DNA from: Coleofasciculaceae cyanobacterium RL_1_1
GTDB taxonomy: Bacteria > Cyanobacteriota > Cyanobacteriia > Cyanobacteriales > Geitlerinemataceae
Direction: 5' to 3'
DNA length: 59,807 bases
Assembly: GCA_012033105.1 (NCBI GenBank)
Contig: JAAUPN010000001.1
Location: forward strand, 1-59,807
Shown: piece by piece, positions 50,464-59,206 of the stretch
Position numbering within the stretch: the first letter of the stretch is position 1
How the letters are laid out: each line of letters begins with the position of its first letter
Notes under the pieces: model-generated
Database searches by the model: none
What the model was told of the DNA's origin: nothing
What the model saw: the letters and a program-made list of their open reading frames with translations, nothing else
Made by a program: the position numbers and the translations under genes

Positions 50464-51057
50464 CGTTAGCGCTCCCAAAACCATCAAGTTAGAAAATATC
50501 AGCGATCAATGTAGGCGTCACTGCTTCTTGCAATCGTCTTTCTCGCAAAAATTCAAACCTCCCAAACTAACAGGAACTATGACCTACAGCAGTCTTTCGG
50601 AATTTGTGCTAGACCAACATCACTACGATTTTTTCTCGGATGTGTAAATTAACTCGAGCTGAACACATGAGCCAACAGCTAACGGGCTGGTATGTTCAGG
50701 TCTCCCGGGTCTTAGAGGAGAAAGCGTAAGCAATTCGGACGAGCTTCAGGACTACGGACTACGGAAAATTTCGTCTTGATCAGTGTTCAAATCTCCCTAA
50801 CGATAGGGTACAGATGCTGTGTCTTTTAACGAAGTAGCCTAAAACTTAATGACGAACGTTCAACACTCAGGATTTTCTCTAGTAGCTATGGATGAACTGG
50901 TTCTGAACGGATGACGGCTTAACCGACATGCAAAGTGATACGTTCAGGTTTCCCGAGGAATCAAGTGAGAAAATATAGGTGCTTGGTACGGATGTCAGGA
51001 CTACGTGTTACGACAGCTTTTGTAGTGACCAGCGTGTGAACCTCCTTGACGATTACG
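50464..51057. repeat. Three diverged tandem units in a non-coding region
   Basis: Segments 50464-50574, 50693-50807 and 50941-51057 align to one another at a spacing of about 230-250 bp. Shared landmarks are a 5' block ending TCCC (GTTCAGGTCTCCC in copy 2, GTTCAGGTTTCCC in copy 3), a middle AGAAAAT-like block (ATCAAGTTAGAAAATAT in copy 1, ATCAAGTGAGAAAATAT in copy 3), CAGGACTACG in copies 2 and 3, and a 3' block TTCAAACCTCCC / TTCAAATCTCCC / GTGAACCTCC. The stretches between copies also align. No long ORF is conserved, so these could be tandem small RNA genes or decayed repeats. The surrounding spacer 49986-51312 holds no recognisable protein gene. Confidence 0.6.
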
Positions 51058-51070
51058 ACTCGAAGCGTGC

Positions 51071-51126
51071 GTGAAACGGCTTGTTTCGTTGTTCCCTTTT
51101 TCGTCCTGGGAATCGTGCCGTTTGTT
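51071..51126. other. Nested hairpin in the non-coding region
   Basis: GAAACGGC near 51072 can pair with GCCGTTTG near 51117, and inside it GTTCCC (about 51090) can pair with GGGAATC. It follows the third tandem unit and may be part of a structured RNA or a weak terminator. Confidence 0.4.
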
Positions 51127-51312
51127 CATGTGTTTAATGTAGAGCAAGAGCGATCCCCAAACAAGAGATTGATACAACTGTTCTTGGATTGTGAAGTGTT
51201 TACTATCAAGCACTATGAAGTTTTATTGAGGTAAACAGTGCCGTTCAACCGTACATCAAGGCTGGTGTGGGTAGTAATGACGGGAGGTTTCTTGAGGGCT
51301 AAAGAGTATTCA

Positions 51313-52596
51313 CTAAAGCGTGTTCAAGGTCTCCACGATCGGCATACCAATTTGCAAGACCTCCACGGATTCACCCGCCGCGATCGCCGTAGTCCCCACC
51401 GGAACCACCGCTAACCCATTGCTTAAAGCCAAACCGATCGCGTTACCGGAACTGCTGCTACCCCGATCGCGATCGAACTCAAAACCCTTGCGACCGTAAT
51501 ACAGCGATCCCCAAATATAGGTTTCACGGCCTCCGCCTGCCCGTAACGCTTCTCGCAGCGTTGCCCGCACAAACAGTGGTTCCCAACCTCGGGCTAAACC
51601 GGAGAGTTTGAGCAAGGCCGGATGGACAAACCGCCAGCAGCTTACGAGGGCAGAGACTGGATTGCCGGGAAGACCGAAATAGACCACAGACCGATCGCGT
51701 TTGCCCTCTGCCACCTGAAAGGTTGCGACGGTTAAGGGTTTTCCCGGTTTGACGGCCACCGATCGAATCTGGATCGTACCACCAAGATGCTCTAAGACTT
51801 CCTCCACATAGTCGTAGTCACCGACGGATACACCACCGGTGGAAATCACCAGATCGGCCTCTTCGATCGCTTGGGCAATGGTGGCCGCCGTCACCCGAGG
51901 GTCATCGCCGATGATGCCAAAGGGCAGGACGATCGCGCCGTGGCGTTCGAGAAAGCTGGCGATCGCGACTTGATTGGAATCGACGATTTGGCCGGGGAGC
52001 AGCGGCTGATCGGGTGGAATGAGTTCACGACCTGTGGAGAGCAGCGCCACACGGGGACGACGAAACACCCGAACGGGGGTACATTGTGCCGCTGCTAAGA
52101 CTGCGATTTCGGCGGCGGTCAGGGCAATCCCAGCCGGTAGTAGGGTATTGCCACTTTGGTAGAATTCTCCCTTGGTGCGCACAAACTGACCGATCGCGGT
52201 TGGCGCACGATGGATCACGACGCGATCGTCCTCGCGCGTGGTGTCCTCTTGCATCACGATCGTGTCTGCTCCCTTGGGCAACATCGATCCCGTAAAAATC
52301 CGAATCGCTTGACCCGGATGCACCATGTTTTGGGGCGCACATCCCGCCGGAACTTCGCCGATGACCTCCAAGGCGATCGGCTCGGCCTCACTCGCCTGAG
52401 CCACGTCCGCAAACCGCACCGCATAGCCATCCATCGCGGAATTATCCCAGTGGGGAAAATCGAGGCGGCTGGCGACGGGCTGGGACAGGATGCGCCCGCT
52501 GACTCGGTCAAGTTTGATCGACTCCGTATCGCCGATCACGTTAAACGGTTGAATGCACCCAAGGATAATCGCTTCAGCTTCACGGACGGGGATCAT
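51313..52596 (-). CDS. moeA: Molybdopterin molybdotransferase MoeA
   Basis: MoeA inserts molybdate into adenylylated molybdopterin. From the ATG at 52596 (AGGAG about 10 nt upstream) the protein is 427 residues. Landmarks are FPHWDNSAMDGYAVRFADV, GQAIRIFTGSMLPKGADTIV, LLSTGRELIPPDQPLLPGQI, DLVISTGGVSVGDYDYV and YFGLPGNPVSALV. An additional 28 codons upstream in the open frame are Cys/Leu-rich and unlike the family, so I excluded them. The gene is divergent from mutS2. No other molybdenum-cofactor gene is nearby. Confidence 0.95.
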   Translation of the reverse strand: MIPVREAEAIILGCIQPFNVIGDTESIKLDRVSGRILSQPVASRLDFPHWDNSAMDGYAVRFADVAQASEAEPIALEVIGEVPAGCAPQNMVHPGQAIRIFTGSMLPKGADTIVMQEDTTREDDRVVIHRAPTAIGQFVRTKGEFYQSGNTLLPAGIALTAAEIAVLAAAQCTPVRVFRRPRVALLSTGRELIPPDQPLLPGQIVDSNQVAIASFLERHGAIVLPFGIIGDDPRVTAATIAQAIEEADLVISTGGVSVGDYDYVEEVLEHLGGTIQIRSVAVKPGKPLTVATFQVAEGKRDRSVVYFGLPGNPVSALVSCWRFVHPALLKLSGLARGWEPLFVRATLREALRAGGGRETYIWGSLYYGRKGFEFDRDRGSSSSGNAIGLALSNGLAVVPVGTTAIAAGESVEVLQIGMPIVETLNTL

Positions 52597-52807
52597 AACG
52601 GCAACTCCTGGGATGAATTGAATATAGAATCGCGGACATCGAGGACACAGCGTGGCAATTAATTTTAAGATTAATAACAATCGGTAAAATTAACGTAGCA
52701 ACTTTTGATCTGAGGACAGACGACAACGCACCCCAGCTATCAGGCGTTTGATCGCCATTTGCCCGTTAACCCGAATTTCCAGCCCACCGTTGCCCCTTGC
52801 GTCACCG

Positions 52808-55393
52808 TTGATTCAATCCGAAACCCTTGACCTGCTTGAATGGTCGCGTCTTTGTCAGCATCTTTCGACCTTTTGCGCCACCAAACTCGGCGCGATCGCC
52901 GCGCGACAACTTCAGCTACCAACCACCCAAGCCGATAGCGAATATCTGTTAGCGCAAACCAAGGAGGCGTACGCGATCGAGCTGAGTGTCGATGCGGGGA
53001 TTCCGTTTGGCGGGATTACGGACATTGGCGGGGCGATCGAGCGGGCGCAACTGCAAGGGTTGCTATCGGGTGAGGAATGCAATGATATTGCCTCAACCCT
53101 GGCCGGAGCGCGGCAAATTCGGCGGACGATCGACAGTCTCGATGACCTCGATTTGCCCGTCTTGACGGCGCTGATTTCAGAGCTACGCACCCATCCTGAA
53201 CTGGAAAAAGAGATCCATCGCTGCGTCGATGAACGCGGCTCGGTGACCGATCGCGCCAGCCCCGACCTCGAACGCATCCGCAGTCAGCTTAAAAGTACAC
53301 GCGATCGCATTCAGCAAACCCTGTACCGTCTAATTCAACGCCACGCATCGGCGCTGCAAGAACACTCGATTTCAATGCGCGGCGATCGCTACGTTGTTCC
53401 CGTGAAAGCCGGACTTCAGGGCGAAGTTCCTGGCATTGTCCACGATATTTCCAGCTCCGGATCGACGTTTTATATCGAACCGAAGGTGATTGTCAATGAC
53501 AATAACCAATTGCGGACGCTACAACGCCAGGAACGCCAAGCCGAAGAGGTGGTGTTACGCGCTCTGAGTGTGCAGGTGGCGGAGGTGGCGGAGAGTTTGG
53601 AGCAGTTGTTGGCGATCGTCACCACGATCGATCTGGCCGTCGCTCGCGCCCGCTATGCCTATTGGCTCGAAGCCAATCCCCCGCGTTTCGTAGCTCCTGA
53701 TGAGCCGATGAACCTGCGGACGCTGCGCCATCCCTTGCTGGTTTGGCAGCATAAACACGAAAACGGTACACCGGTGGTGGCGATCGATGCGCCGGTGCGA
53801 TCGCAAACAAAAGTGGTAGCGATTACGGGGCCGAATACGGGCGGTAAAACCGTAACGCTCAAGTCGATTGGTTTGGCGGCACTGATGGCACGCTGCGGTT
53901 TATTTATCCCGGCACGGGAACCGGTAGAAATTTGTTGGTTTGGTCAGATTTTGGCGGATATTGGCGATGAGCAATCGTTACAGCAAAGTCTATCGACATT
54001 TTCGGGTCATATTCGCCGTATTAGTCGGATTTTAGCGACATTGCCTGAACCGGTGATCGCGGGCATCGATTCGCCATCTCGCTTCATCAAAGCCTCGATC
54101 GCAACGCCTGAATTATCCGAATTAGCTGAATCACCCGAATCACCCGAATCACCCGACTTACCTGAATTCGCCGAATTATCCGAATCATCCGACTTACCAG
54201 CACCCACACCACCACCCGCCAACGCCCTGGTGTTACTCGATGAAGTCGGAGCCGGTACAGATCCCACCGAAGGCAGCGCCCTCGCGATCGCCCTGCTCAA
54301 AACCCTAGCCGATCGCGCCCGTCTAACGATCGCCACCACCCACTTCGGCGAACTTAAAACCCTCAAATATCAAGACGATCGCTTTGAGAATGCCTCGGTG
54401 GAATTTGATGATGTTAGCCTCAAACCCACCTATCGCTTGCTCTGGGGCATTCCCGGTCGATCCAATGCCCTGGCGATCGCCCGTCGCCTTGGTCTCGATC
54501 CCCATGTCCTCGACTTGGCAGAACACCAGATCGCGCCCACCGGTGTCGCCGACGTAAACCAGACGATCGCCGAACTCGAAGCCGAACGTCGCCGCCAGGA
54601 AGCCAAAGCCAACGAAGCCCAGCAGCTCGTCACCCAAGCGGAACGGCTCAACCGCGAAATTTCCCAAAAAGCAGAACAGCTCAAGCTCCGCGAGGCCGAA
54701 CTCAAGCAGCAACAAGAGGAAGCGGTGCGGCTGGAAATTAATCAGGCCAAAGGCGAAATCGCCAAGGTCATCCGCCAGCTTCAGCGCAGTAAAGACCCCA
54801 CCGCCCAGACGGCTCGGGTGGCCACCGAGACGATTAACGACATCGCTCAAACCCGCCTCCCCTCCCAAACCACGCCCAAGCCGCAACCGGGCTTTAAGCC
54901 GAAACTGGGCGATCGCGTGCGGATTCCGCGTCTGGGGCAAACGGCGGAGGTTTTGAGTGATGTGAGTAAAGATAATGAGTTAACGGTGCGGTTTGGTTTG
55001 ATGAAAATGACGATCGCTCTCGCTGAGATCGAGTCGCTCGACGGCAAAAAGCCGGATCTCCCGGAACCGAAACCGAAGGCCAAAACCAAAGCCCAAGCGA
55101 AACAGGCCAAGACCGAAGCAACCCAGAAAAAAGAAGCGCCGATCATTCGCACCTCGAAAAATACCCTTGATGTGCGCGGTAGTCGGATTTCTGAGGCAGA
55201 ACAGCAGCTCGAAGCGGCGATCGCAGAAGCTGTACCGATCGGTGGTGCGTTGTGGATTATCCACGGCAAGGGGACGGGTAAGTTACGCCTCGGGGTGCAT
55301 GAGCTACTGACGCGATCGCCGTATATCGATCGATTTGAGTTGGCCGCACAAAACGACGGTGGAACGGGGGTGACGATCGCCTATTTAAATTGA
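52808..55393 (+). CDS. mutS2: MutS2 family protein
   Basis: MutS2 binds branched DNA or stalled ribosomes and limits recombination. The family start LIQSETLDLLEWSRLCQHLS is preceded by TTG codons; I place the start at TTG 52808. An earlier in-frame TTG at 52748 adds 20 residues. The ATPase has GPNTGGKTVTLKS (P-loop), STFSGHIRRI (linked to ABC signature region), VLLDEVGAGTDPTEGSAL (Walker B and D-loop) and TIATTHFGELK. A coiled coil, a KOW-like segment (GDRVRIPRLGQTAEVL) and a C-terminal Smr domain (TLDVRGSRISEAEQ; IHGKGTGKLR) follow. A roughly 55-residue Ser/Pro/Glu repeat is inserted in the ATPase before Walker B, which is unusual. Confidence 0.95.
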   Translation: MIQSETLDLLEWSRLCQHLSTFCATKLGAIAARQLQLPTTQADSEYLLAQTKEAYAIELSVDAGIPFGGITDIGGAIERAQLQGLLSGEECNDIASTLAGARQIRRTIDSLDDLDLPVLTALISELRTHPELEKEIHRCVDERGSVTDRASPDLERIRSQLKSTRDRIQQTLYRLIQRHASALQEHSISMRGDRYVVPVKAGLQGEVPGIVHDISSSGSTFYIEPKVIVNDNNQLRTLQRQERQAEEVVLRALSVQVAEVAESLEQLLAIVTTIDLAVARARYAYWLEANPPRFVAPDEPMNLRTLRHPLLVWQHKHENGTPVVAIDAPVRSQTKVVAITGPNTGGKTVTLKSIGLAALMARCGLFIPAREPVEICWFGQILADIGDEQSLQQSLSTFSGHIRRISRILATLPEPVIAGIDSPSRFIKASIATPELSELAESPESPESPDLPEFAELSESSDLPAPTPPPANALVLLDEVGAGTDPTEGSALAIALLKTLADRARLTIATTHFGELKTLKYQDDRFENASVEFDDVSLKPTYRLLWGIPGRSNALAIARRLGLDPHVLDLAEHQIAPTGVADVNQTIAELEAERRRQEAKANEAQQLVTQAERLNREISQKAEQLKLREAELKQQQEEAVRLEINQAKGEIAKVIRQLQRSKDPTAQTARVATETINDIAQTRLPSQTTPKPQPGFKPKLGDRVRIPRLGQTAEVLSDVSKDNELTVRFGLMKMTIALAEIESLDGKKPDLPEPKPKAKTKAQAKQAKTEATQKKEAPIIRTSKNTLDVRGSRISEAEQQLEAAIAEAVPIGGALWIIHGKGTGKLRLGVHELLTRSPYIDRFELAAQNDGGTGVTIAYLN
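54109..54200. repeat. 9-bp coding repeat inside mutS2
   Basis: Imperfect copies of GAATCACCC / GAATTATCC encode SPE, SPD and ELSE-like triplets. The repeat lies between the strand containing PEPVIAG and the Walker B motif. Confidence 0.8.
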
Positions 55394-55495
55394 ACAATGA
55401 AGCCATTGCGTAAAAATCAGTTTCACCTCCTTTCACCTCTGAATCTCAGCCCCAAATCTCAGCCCCAAATCTCACCCAAACTTCACACTCAAACT

Positions 55496-56383
55496 ATGTC
55501 TCAAATGATTAACGAACGTGTCGATGCTCTGCCAAGTAGCGGCATGACCATTTTTGCCTTAAAGTCTCTTGATTTCGTGGTTCCAGGCCAATGGAATAAT
55601 CTGATCGGCTGGGAAAATACGATCCGCACCGTGACGGGTGAAGACGACGATAACTTGATTCAGATGGTCAGCGATCGCGCGATCGAGCTGTATAACGATA
55701 AATCCCAGGGTTATCAAAACGCGCTGTGGTTGTACGACACGATCGACTCGGCGGGGAGCGCCCTCGGGACGGCGGCGCTGGCGAATAAAGTTGGCGAAAA
55801 AGTGCCGCTTTTGGGTCTGCTGAGTAAGCTCACACCACGGGCAGACAAAGCCCAGGCGATCGATCTCAGTCTCAAGCTCATCGTCGAAATTATCGCGTTT
55901 TGCAAAATTAACGGCATTCCGGGCAATAGCGTTGGTGATTTCATGGCCTCCCTCGGCGATTACGGCGGTGAGTCACTGATGCGCATGGCGGCGTTGGTGT
56001 GCTTTGATGGCCTCATTCCCCTCGGCCCTGATTTTATCGGCCTAGTCGCAGAAAAACTCGGCAACCTAACCGAGGGCGACCTCAAGGATAATCCTGGCTT
56101 TAACAAAATTAAGCAGTTCATTCCCGATCGTGGTGCGGGTGGACAGTTGGGCTTTATCCAAAGCAGTTTTGGGACGGTAAGCAATTGGATGGGCAATTTT
56201 GTCGCCGAGCGTGATCTGACACCACAAAAGGTCGTGCATAGTTTGCAGTCGTTTATCGAAGTTAGCGATGACAAACTTGATTATCTCGCGGCTCTGCTCG
56301 ATATGAGTACGAATTACTACGCACATACAGGTGTACAGACGTTGGCGAAGCGGTTGATCGATCGAGCGTACGCTGAAATTTAG
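55496..56383 (+). CDS. Conserved protein of unknown function
   Basis: From the ATG at 55496 the protein is 295 residues (MSQMINERVDALPSSGMTIF). It is mostly helical with alternating hydrophobic segments (GSALGTAALANKVGEKVPLL; LSLKLIVEIIAFCKINGIPG), but none is long enough for a confident membrane helix. No catalytic motif is recognised. It lies about 100 nt after mutS2 on the same strand. The longer ORF from 55397 includes a Ser/Pro/Gln repeat stretch that is probably leader. Confidence 0.65.
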   Translation: MSQMINERVDALPSSGMTIFALKSLDFVVPGQWNNLIGWENTIRTVTGEDDDNLIQMVSDRAIELYNDKSQGYQNALWLYDTIDSAGSALGTAALANKVGEKVPLLGLLSKLTPRADKAQAIDLSLKLIVEIIAFCKINGIPGNSVGDFMASLGDYGGESLMRMAALVCFDGLIPLGPDFIGLVAEKLGNLTEGDLKDNPGFNKIKQFIPDRGAGGQLGFIQSSFGTVSNWMGNFVAERDLTPQKVVHSLQSFIEVSDDKLDYLAALLDMSTNYYAHTGVQTLAKRLIDRAYAEI

Positions 56384-56517
56384 CGCGATCGCGGTTAAGG
56401 TTTGAGAGGCTTGAGTCAGGTGAGCATCGCCCACCTGCTCAACACTTTACAACCCTCGTAATCCTGTTGAATGTTGGCAAGACGTTTGCGCCAAGACAAC
56501 TCTGCTAATACACAAAT

Positions 56518-56551
56518 AAAAACCCCGTGTTCGCGAAGGAACGCGGGGTTT
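56518..56551. terminator. Hairpin terminator after the 55496-56383 gene
   Basis: Arms AAACCCCGTGTTC and GAACGCGGGGTTT (one G-U pair) with loop GCGAAG. On the minus strand it runs into TTTTTATTTG, and on the plus strand into TTTAAATG. It is probably bidirectional. Confidence 0.7.
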
Positions 56552-56712
56552 AAATGTCAGGGTGCATCTACCACTACCTTTATCCGTGGGGTGGCGATCT
56601 GTTCCGGAAGGTTTGGGACAAATATTGCGACGAGAATAGGGGTGCGGCACTGGGTAATGCCGAATGCGATAACTTGAGAGGGGAATATTCGCCGCTGGGT
56701 GGTTTTGGTTTT

Positions 56713-57573
56713 ATGTCTGACTATCTGTTTGATCCGGCTCCGATTTCGGCGGATACGCTCGATCGCGTCGCGCAATTTGTCGAGAAATGGCAAGGCAGGA
56801 CGGGCAGCGAGGAGGCGAATTTTCAGCCGTTTTTTAGTGAGCTATGTGCGGCGATCGGGGTTGAGCCGCCAGGTCTGAAGACGGACGGCGCTGATGAATA
56901 CTGCTATGAAAAGCCGGTCAAGATGGTGCTTCCGGGTGGTCGTGCGAAGACGGGCAAGATTGATGCGTTTAAGCGGGGCTGTTTTGTCTTGGAGGCGAAG
57001 ATGGCGGGGGCGTCGGCGAACAAGCGCGGGACGGCGAGCCATCGGAAATATATGAAGCTGGCGTTTAATCAGGCGATCGACTACGCGCGGGCGTTACCGG
57101 AAAAGCCGCCGTTTGTGATGACCTGCGATGTGGGCGGGGATTTCAGTATTTGGCAGGGGTTTAGTGAGTCGTGGGTGGGGACGTTTGCGGATTATGGGGA
57201 TTACGAGAGTCGGCGGCGTGTGCCGATCGCGGATCTCGCCAAGCCGGAGACGATCGCGTTTTTTGTCGATATTTTCGAGAATCCGCAGAATCGCAACCCG
57301 GAACGGATTTCGGCATTGGTGACACGGGAGGCGGCGGAACCGTTGGCGGTGTTGGCGCGGCAGTTGGAGGCGCAGCACGGGTAGGCGCAGGCGGGGGCGA
57401 TCGCGGCGTTTTTGATGCGTTGTATTTTTACGATGTTTGCGGAGGATGTGGCATTGTTGCGTCGGGGGATTTTTACGGAGTTTTTGGACGATTCGGCGAG
57501 GTTTAAGCCGGGGGTGGAGTCATTTTGGCAGTTGATGGATAAGGGTGGAAGGAGAGATATAGAGCCTTTTTGA
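56713..57573 (+). pseudogene. N-terminal remnant of a MmeI-like (type IIG) restriction-modification enzyme
   Basis: The family fuses a nuclease, a gamma-class DNA methyltransferase and a specificity domain in about 900-1000 residues. From ATG 56713 the fragment reads DTLDRVAQFVEKWQGRTGSE, then the PD-(D/E)XK nuclease core: KIDAFKRGCFVLEAK, with Asp-x9-Glu-x-Lys as in MmeI. LEAQHG is followed by an in-frame TAG at 57382-57384. Beyond it the same frame continues with family-like AFLMRCIFTMFAEDVALLRR and breaks off after FWQLMDKGG at about 57550. The methyltransferase motifs are absent; the C-terminal part reappears at about 59480. So the gene is dead. Confidence 0.85.
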
Positions 57574-57664
57574 ACAGTTGTTGTTGGTGCATGAGTAGGT
57601 CAAAGTGTATCTCAGGGAGTTAAGGCTTGATTTTACGAACTTGACAGCCCCACATCCAGTGAAT

Positions 57665-57677
57665 GATACTCATAGAC
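57665..57677 (+). promoter_or_regulatory. C-box-like half site ahead of the methyltransferase gene
   Basis: GATACTCATAGAC matches 11 of 13 bases of GATACTTATAGTC, the half site of the controller operator at the far end of the cassette (minus-strand reading). It lies about 29 nt upstream of the methyltransferase ATG. A single site here would fit repression of the methyltransferase gene by the C protein, as described for Esp1396I. Confidence 0.5.
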
Positions 57678-57705
57678 ATCAACTTATTGCTGGTTATACA
57701 AGCGG

Positions 57706-58587
57706 ATGCACAGTCTTCAAACAACATTAAGCTTTATAGAAGAGGCTACTTGGGATTACAGTCATATTTTTTGTCAGCCAACTCAGCCAATTTTTGCAAC
57801 CAGCAAAGGTGTTCTTTTTGAAGATGATTGCTTAAATGTACTTCAAAAGATGAACTCTAATTGTGTAGATATGATATTTGCTGATCCTCCATTTAACTTA
57901 GGCAAAAAATATGGGTCTAAAGTTGATGATCAACGCTCAGAGACAGAGTATCTGGTGTGGATGTATTCTTGGATTTCTGAGTGTGTAAGGATTCTAAAAG
58001 ACGGAGGTTCTATATTCATATACAACTTGCCTAAATGGAATATTTTTGCGGGACATCATCTCAGCAAACTCGACATGAATTTTCGTCACTGGATCGCTGT
58101 TGACATCAAAATGAGTATGCCGATCCAGGGAAAATTATATCCCTCTCACTATAGTCTTCTGTACTATTCTAAGGGGGAGAAGCCAAAGACATTCAAGAAA
58201 ATCCGAACCCCAATTCAAGTTTGTCGACACTGTGGAGGTGAGATCAAAGACTATGGTGGTCATCGTAAGTCGATTAATCCCAACGGTATCAACCTGAGCG
58301 ACGTATGGAGTGATATAACTCCAGTTCGACACTGGAAATATAAGAGCAAAAAGAGAAAAAGTAATCAGCTATCAACTAAACTACTGTCAAGAGTTCTTGA
58401 TATGGCGACTAATGCAGGAGATTTAGTATTTGATCCCTTTGGTGGATCTGGTACAACTTTCTCAGTATGTGAATCAAAACATAGACACTGGATCGGAACG
58501 GAGATTGAAAGTTGTGAAGTTATTATTGAAAGACTCACTAATGGTGAAATTTTTCAACATTTAAATCATGATTGTGTCGAAGAGTAA
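57706..58587 (+). CDS. Beta-class DNA methyltransferase of the BamHI-type system
   Basis: This 293-residue enzyme methylates adenine N6 or cytosine N4. Motif IV (DPPF, residues 60-63) precedes motif I (DPFGGSGTT, 242-250), the beta order. DGGSIFIYNLPKWN and HWIAVDIKMSMP lie between, as does a Cys pair (CRHC, 172-175), possibly a zinc knuckle. DPPF is more typical of adenine than cytosine methylases, but that does not settle the base. The gene converges on the endonuclease gene (13 nt apart) and protects the host from it. Codon use is AT-rich, unlike the neighbours, so it is acquired. Confidence 0.9.
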   Translation: MHSLQTTLSFIEEATWDYSHIFCQPTQPIFATSKGVLFEDDCLNVLQKMNSNCVDMIFADPPFNLGKKYGSKVDDQRSETEYLVWMYSWISECVRILKDGGSIFIYNLPKWNIFAGHHLSKLDMNFRHWIAVDIKMSMPIQGKLYPSHYSLLYYSKGEKPKTFKKIRTPIQVCRHCGGEIKDYGGHRKSINPNGINLSDVWSDITPVRHWKYKSKKRKSNQLSTKLLSRVLDMATNAGDLVFDPFGGSGTTFSVCESKHRHWIGTEIESCEVIIERLTNGEIFQHLNHDCVEE

Positions 58588-58600
58588 ACCCTCGGTGATT

Positions 58601-59200
58601 TTACTTTTTTGCCCTACCGTCAGTACCTTTAGGAATAAACGGAACATTTCTATCCAGCCTGTCATATTCGACTGCGACGACGCGAAGTAAACCTTGACGG
58701 ATTGAGACTTGAGACCAAACGTAGAAATACTCACGCAACTCAGTAATATTTCCCACTCGATCAGTTATGTACTGTCGCATAGCTTGCGATGGCACAACTA
58801 AGACTCCTGCAATGAGACCACCTTTTAATAGTGCATGTAGCATCTTATTCACCGCTCTATGACTTGATGAGATATTGCCAGTTTCCCATTCAAATCCAAT
58901 ATTCGCTTTCTCTGATTCGCTATATATGGCATCTAAATTGCCCATCCTCACACCTGATAGATCAGATGGAAGGCTTTCTACCTTCCATCCACGATCCTTC
59001 AATAAATGGATTGCAGGTTCTTTTATAGGCTTCACACCGTTGGAGTGTTTGCCTTCTGGATTAAGGGAAAAAGTGCCCGATCCGTGCGGCCAATCAATTG
59101 CATGAATAGCATCTTCAATATCATTCCACCCTTTCTTCCATAAGTTAGAGTTTATGACCGCACTTGATTCAATCACATCAACAATTTCAACTATTTTCAT
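58601..59200 (-). CDS. BamHI-family restriction endonuclease
   Basis: This 199-residue protein aligns with BamHI along its length. NGVKPIKE corresponds to NGVVPIKE in BamHI. The catalytic acids are present: Glu75 (GWKVE, BamHI Glu77), Asp90 (GNLDAIY, Asp94), and Glu104/Glu106 (GFEWETGN, Glu111/Glu113). The base-reading residues also match: ETGNISSSHR and TDRVGN correspond to ETGNISSAHR and TDRVTN, including the Asn, Ser, Asp and Arg used by BamHI. The end IPKGTDGRAKK parallels IPKGSDGMSKR. It probably cuts GGATCC or a close variant; that specificity is inference. It begins 6 nt after the controller gene, so they are co-transcribed. Confidence 0.93.
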   Translation of the reverse strand: MKIVEIVDVIESSAVINSNLWKKGWNDIEDAIHAIDWPHGSGTFSLNPEGKHSNGVKPIKEPAIHLLKDRGWKVESLPSDLSGVRMGNLDAIYSESEKANIGFEWETGNISSSHRAVNKMLHALLKGGLIAGVLVVPSQAMRQYITDRVGNITELREYFYVWSQVSIRQGLLRVVAVEYDRLDRNVPFIPKGTDGRAKK

Positions 59201-59206
59201 CTCAAG

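Noticed and set aside
51046-51234. 62-codon plus-strand ORF with a hydrophobic middle in the non-coding region
   Set aside because: It starts with TTG, lacks a ribosome site, overlaps the third tandem unit and has no counterpart after the other two units.
49986-51312. Search for CRISPR repeats, tRNA genes or tmRNA in the large spacer
   Set aside because: The repeat period is about 240 bp and diverged, with no short identical repeats and spacers, and no tRNA T-loop or acceptor pairing was found.
56518-56551. GCGAAGGAACGC resembles the 3' end of the cyanobacterial glutamine (glnA) riboswitch
   Set aside because: The other required blocks (GTTCA and GGAAGTAGG type) are absent upstream; the sequence is explained by a hairpin terminator.
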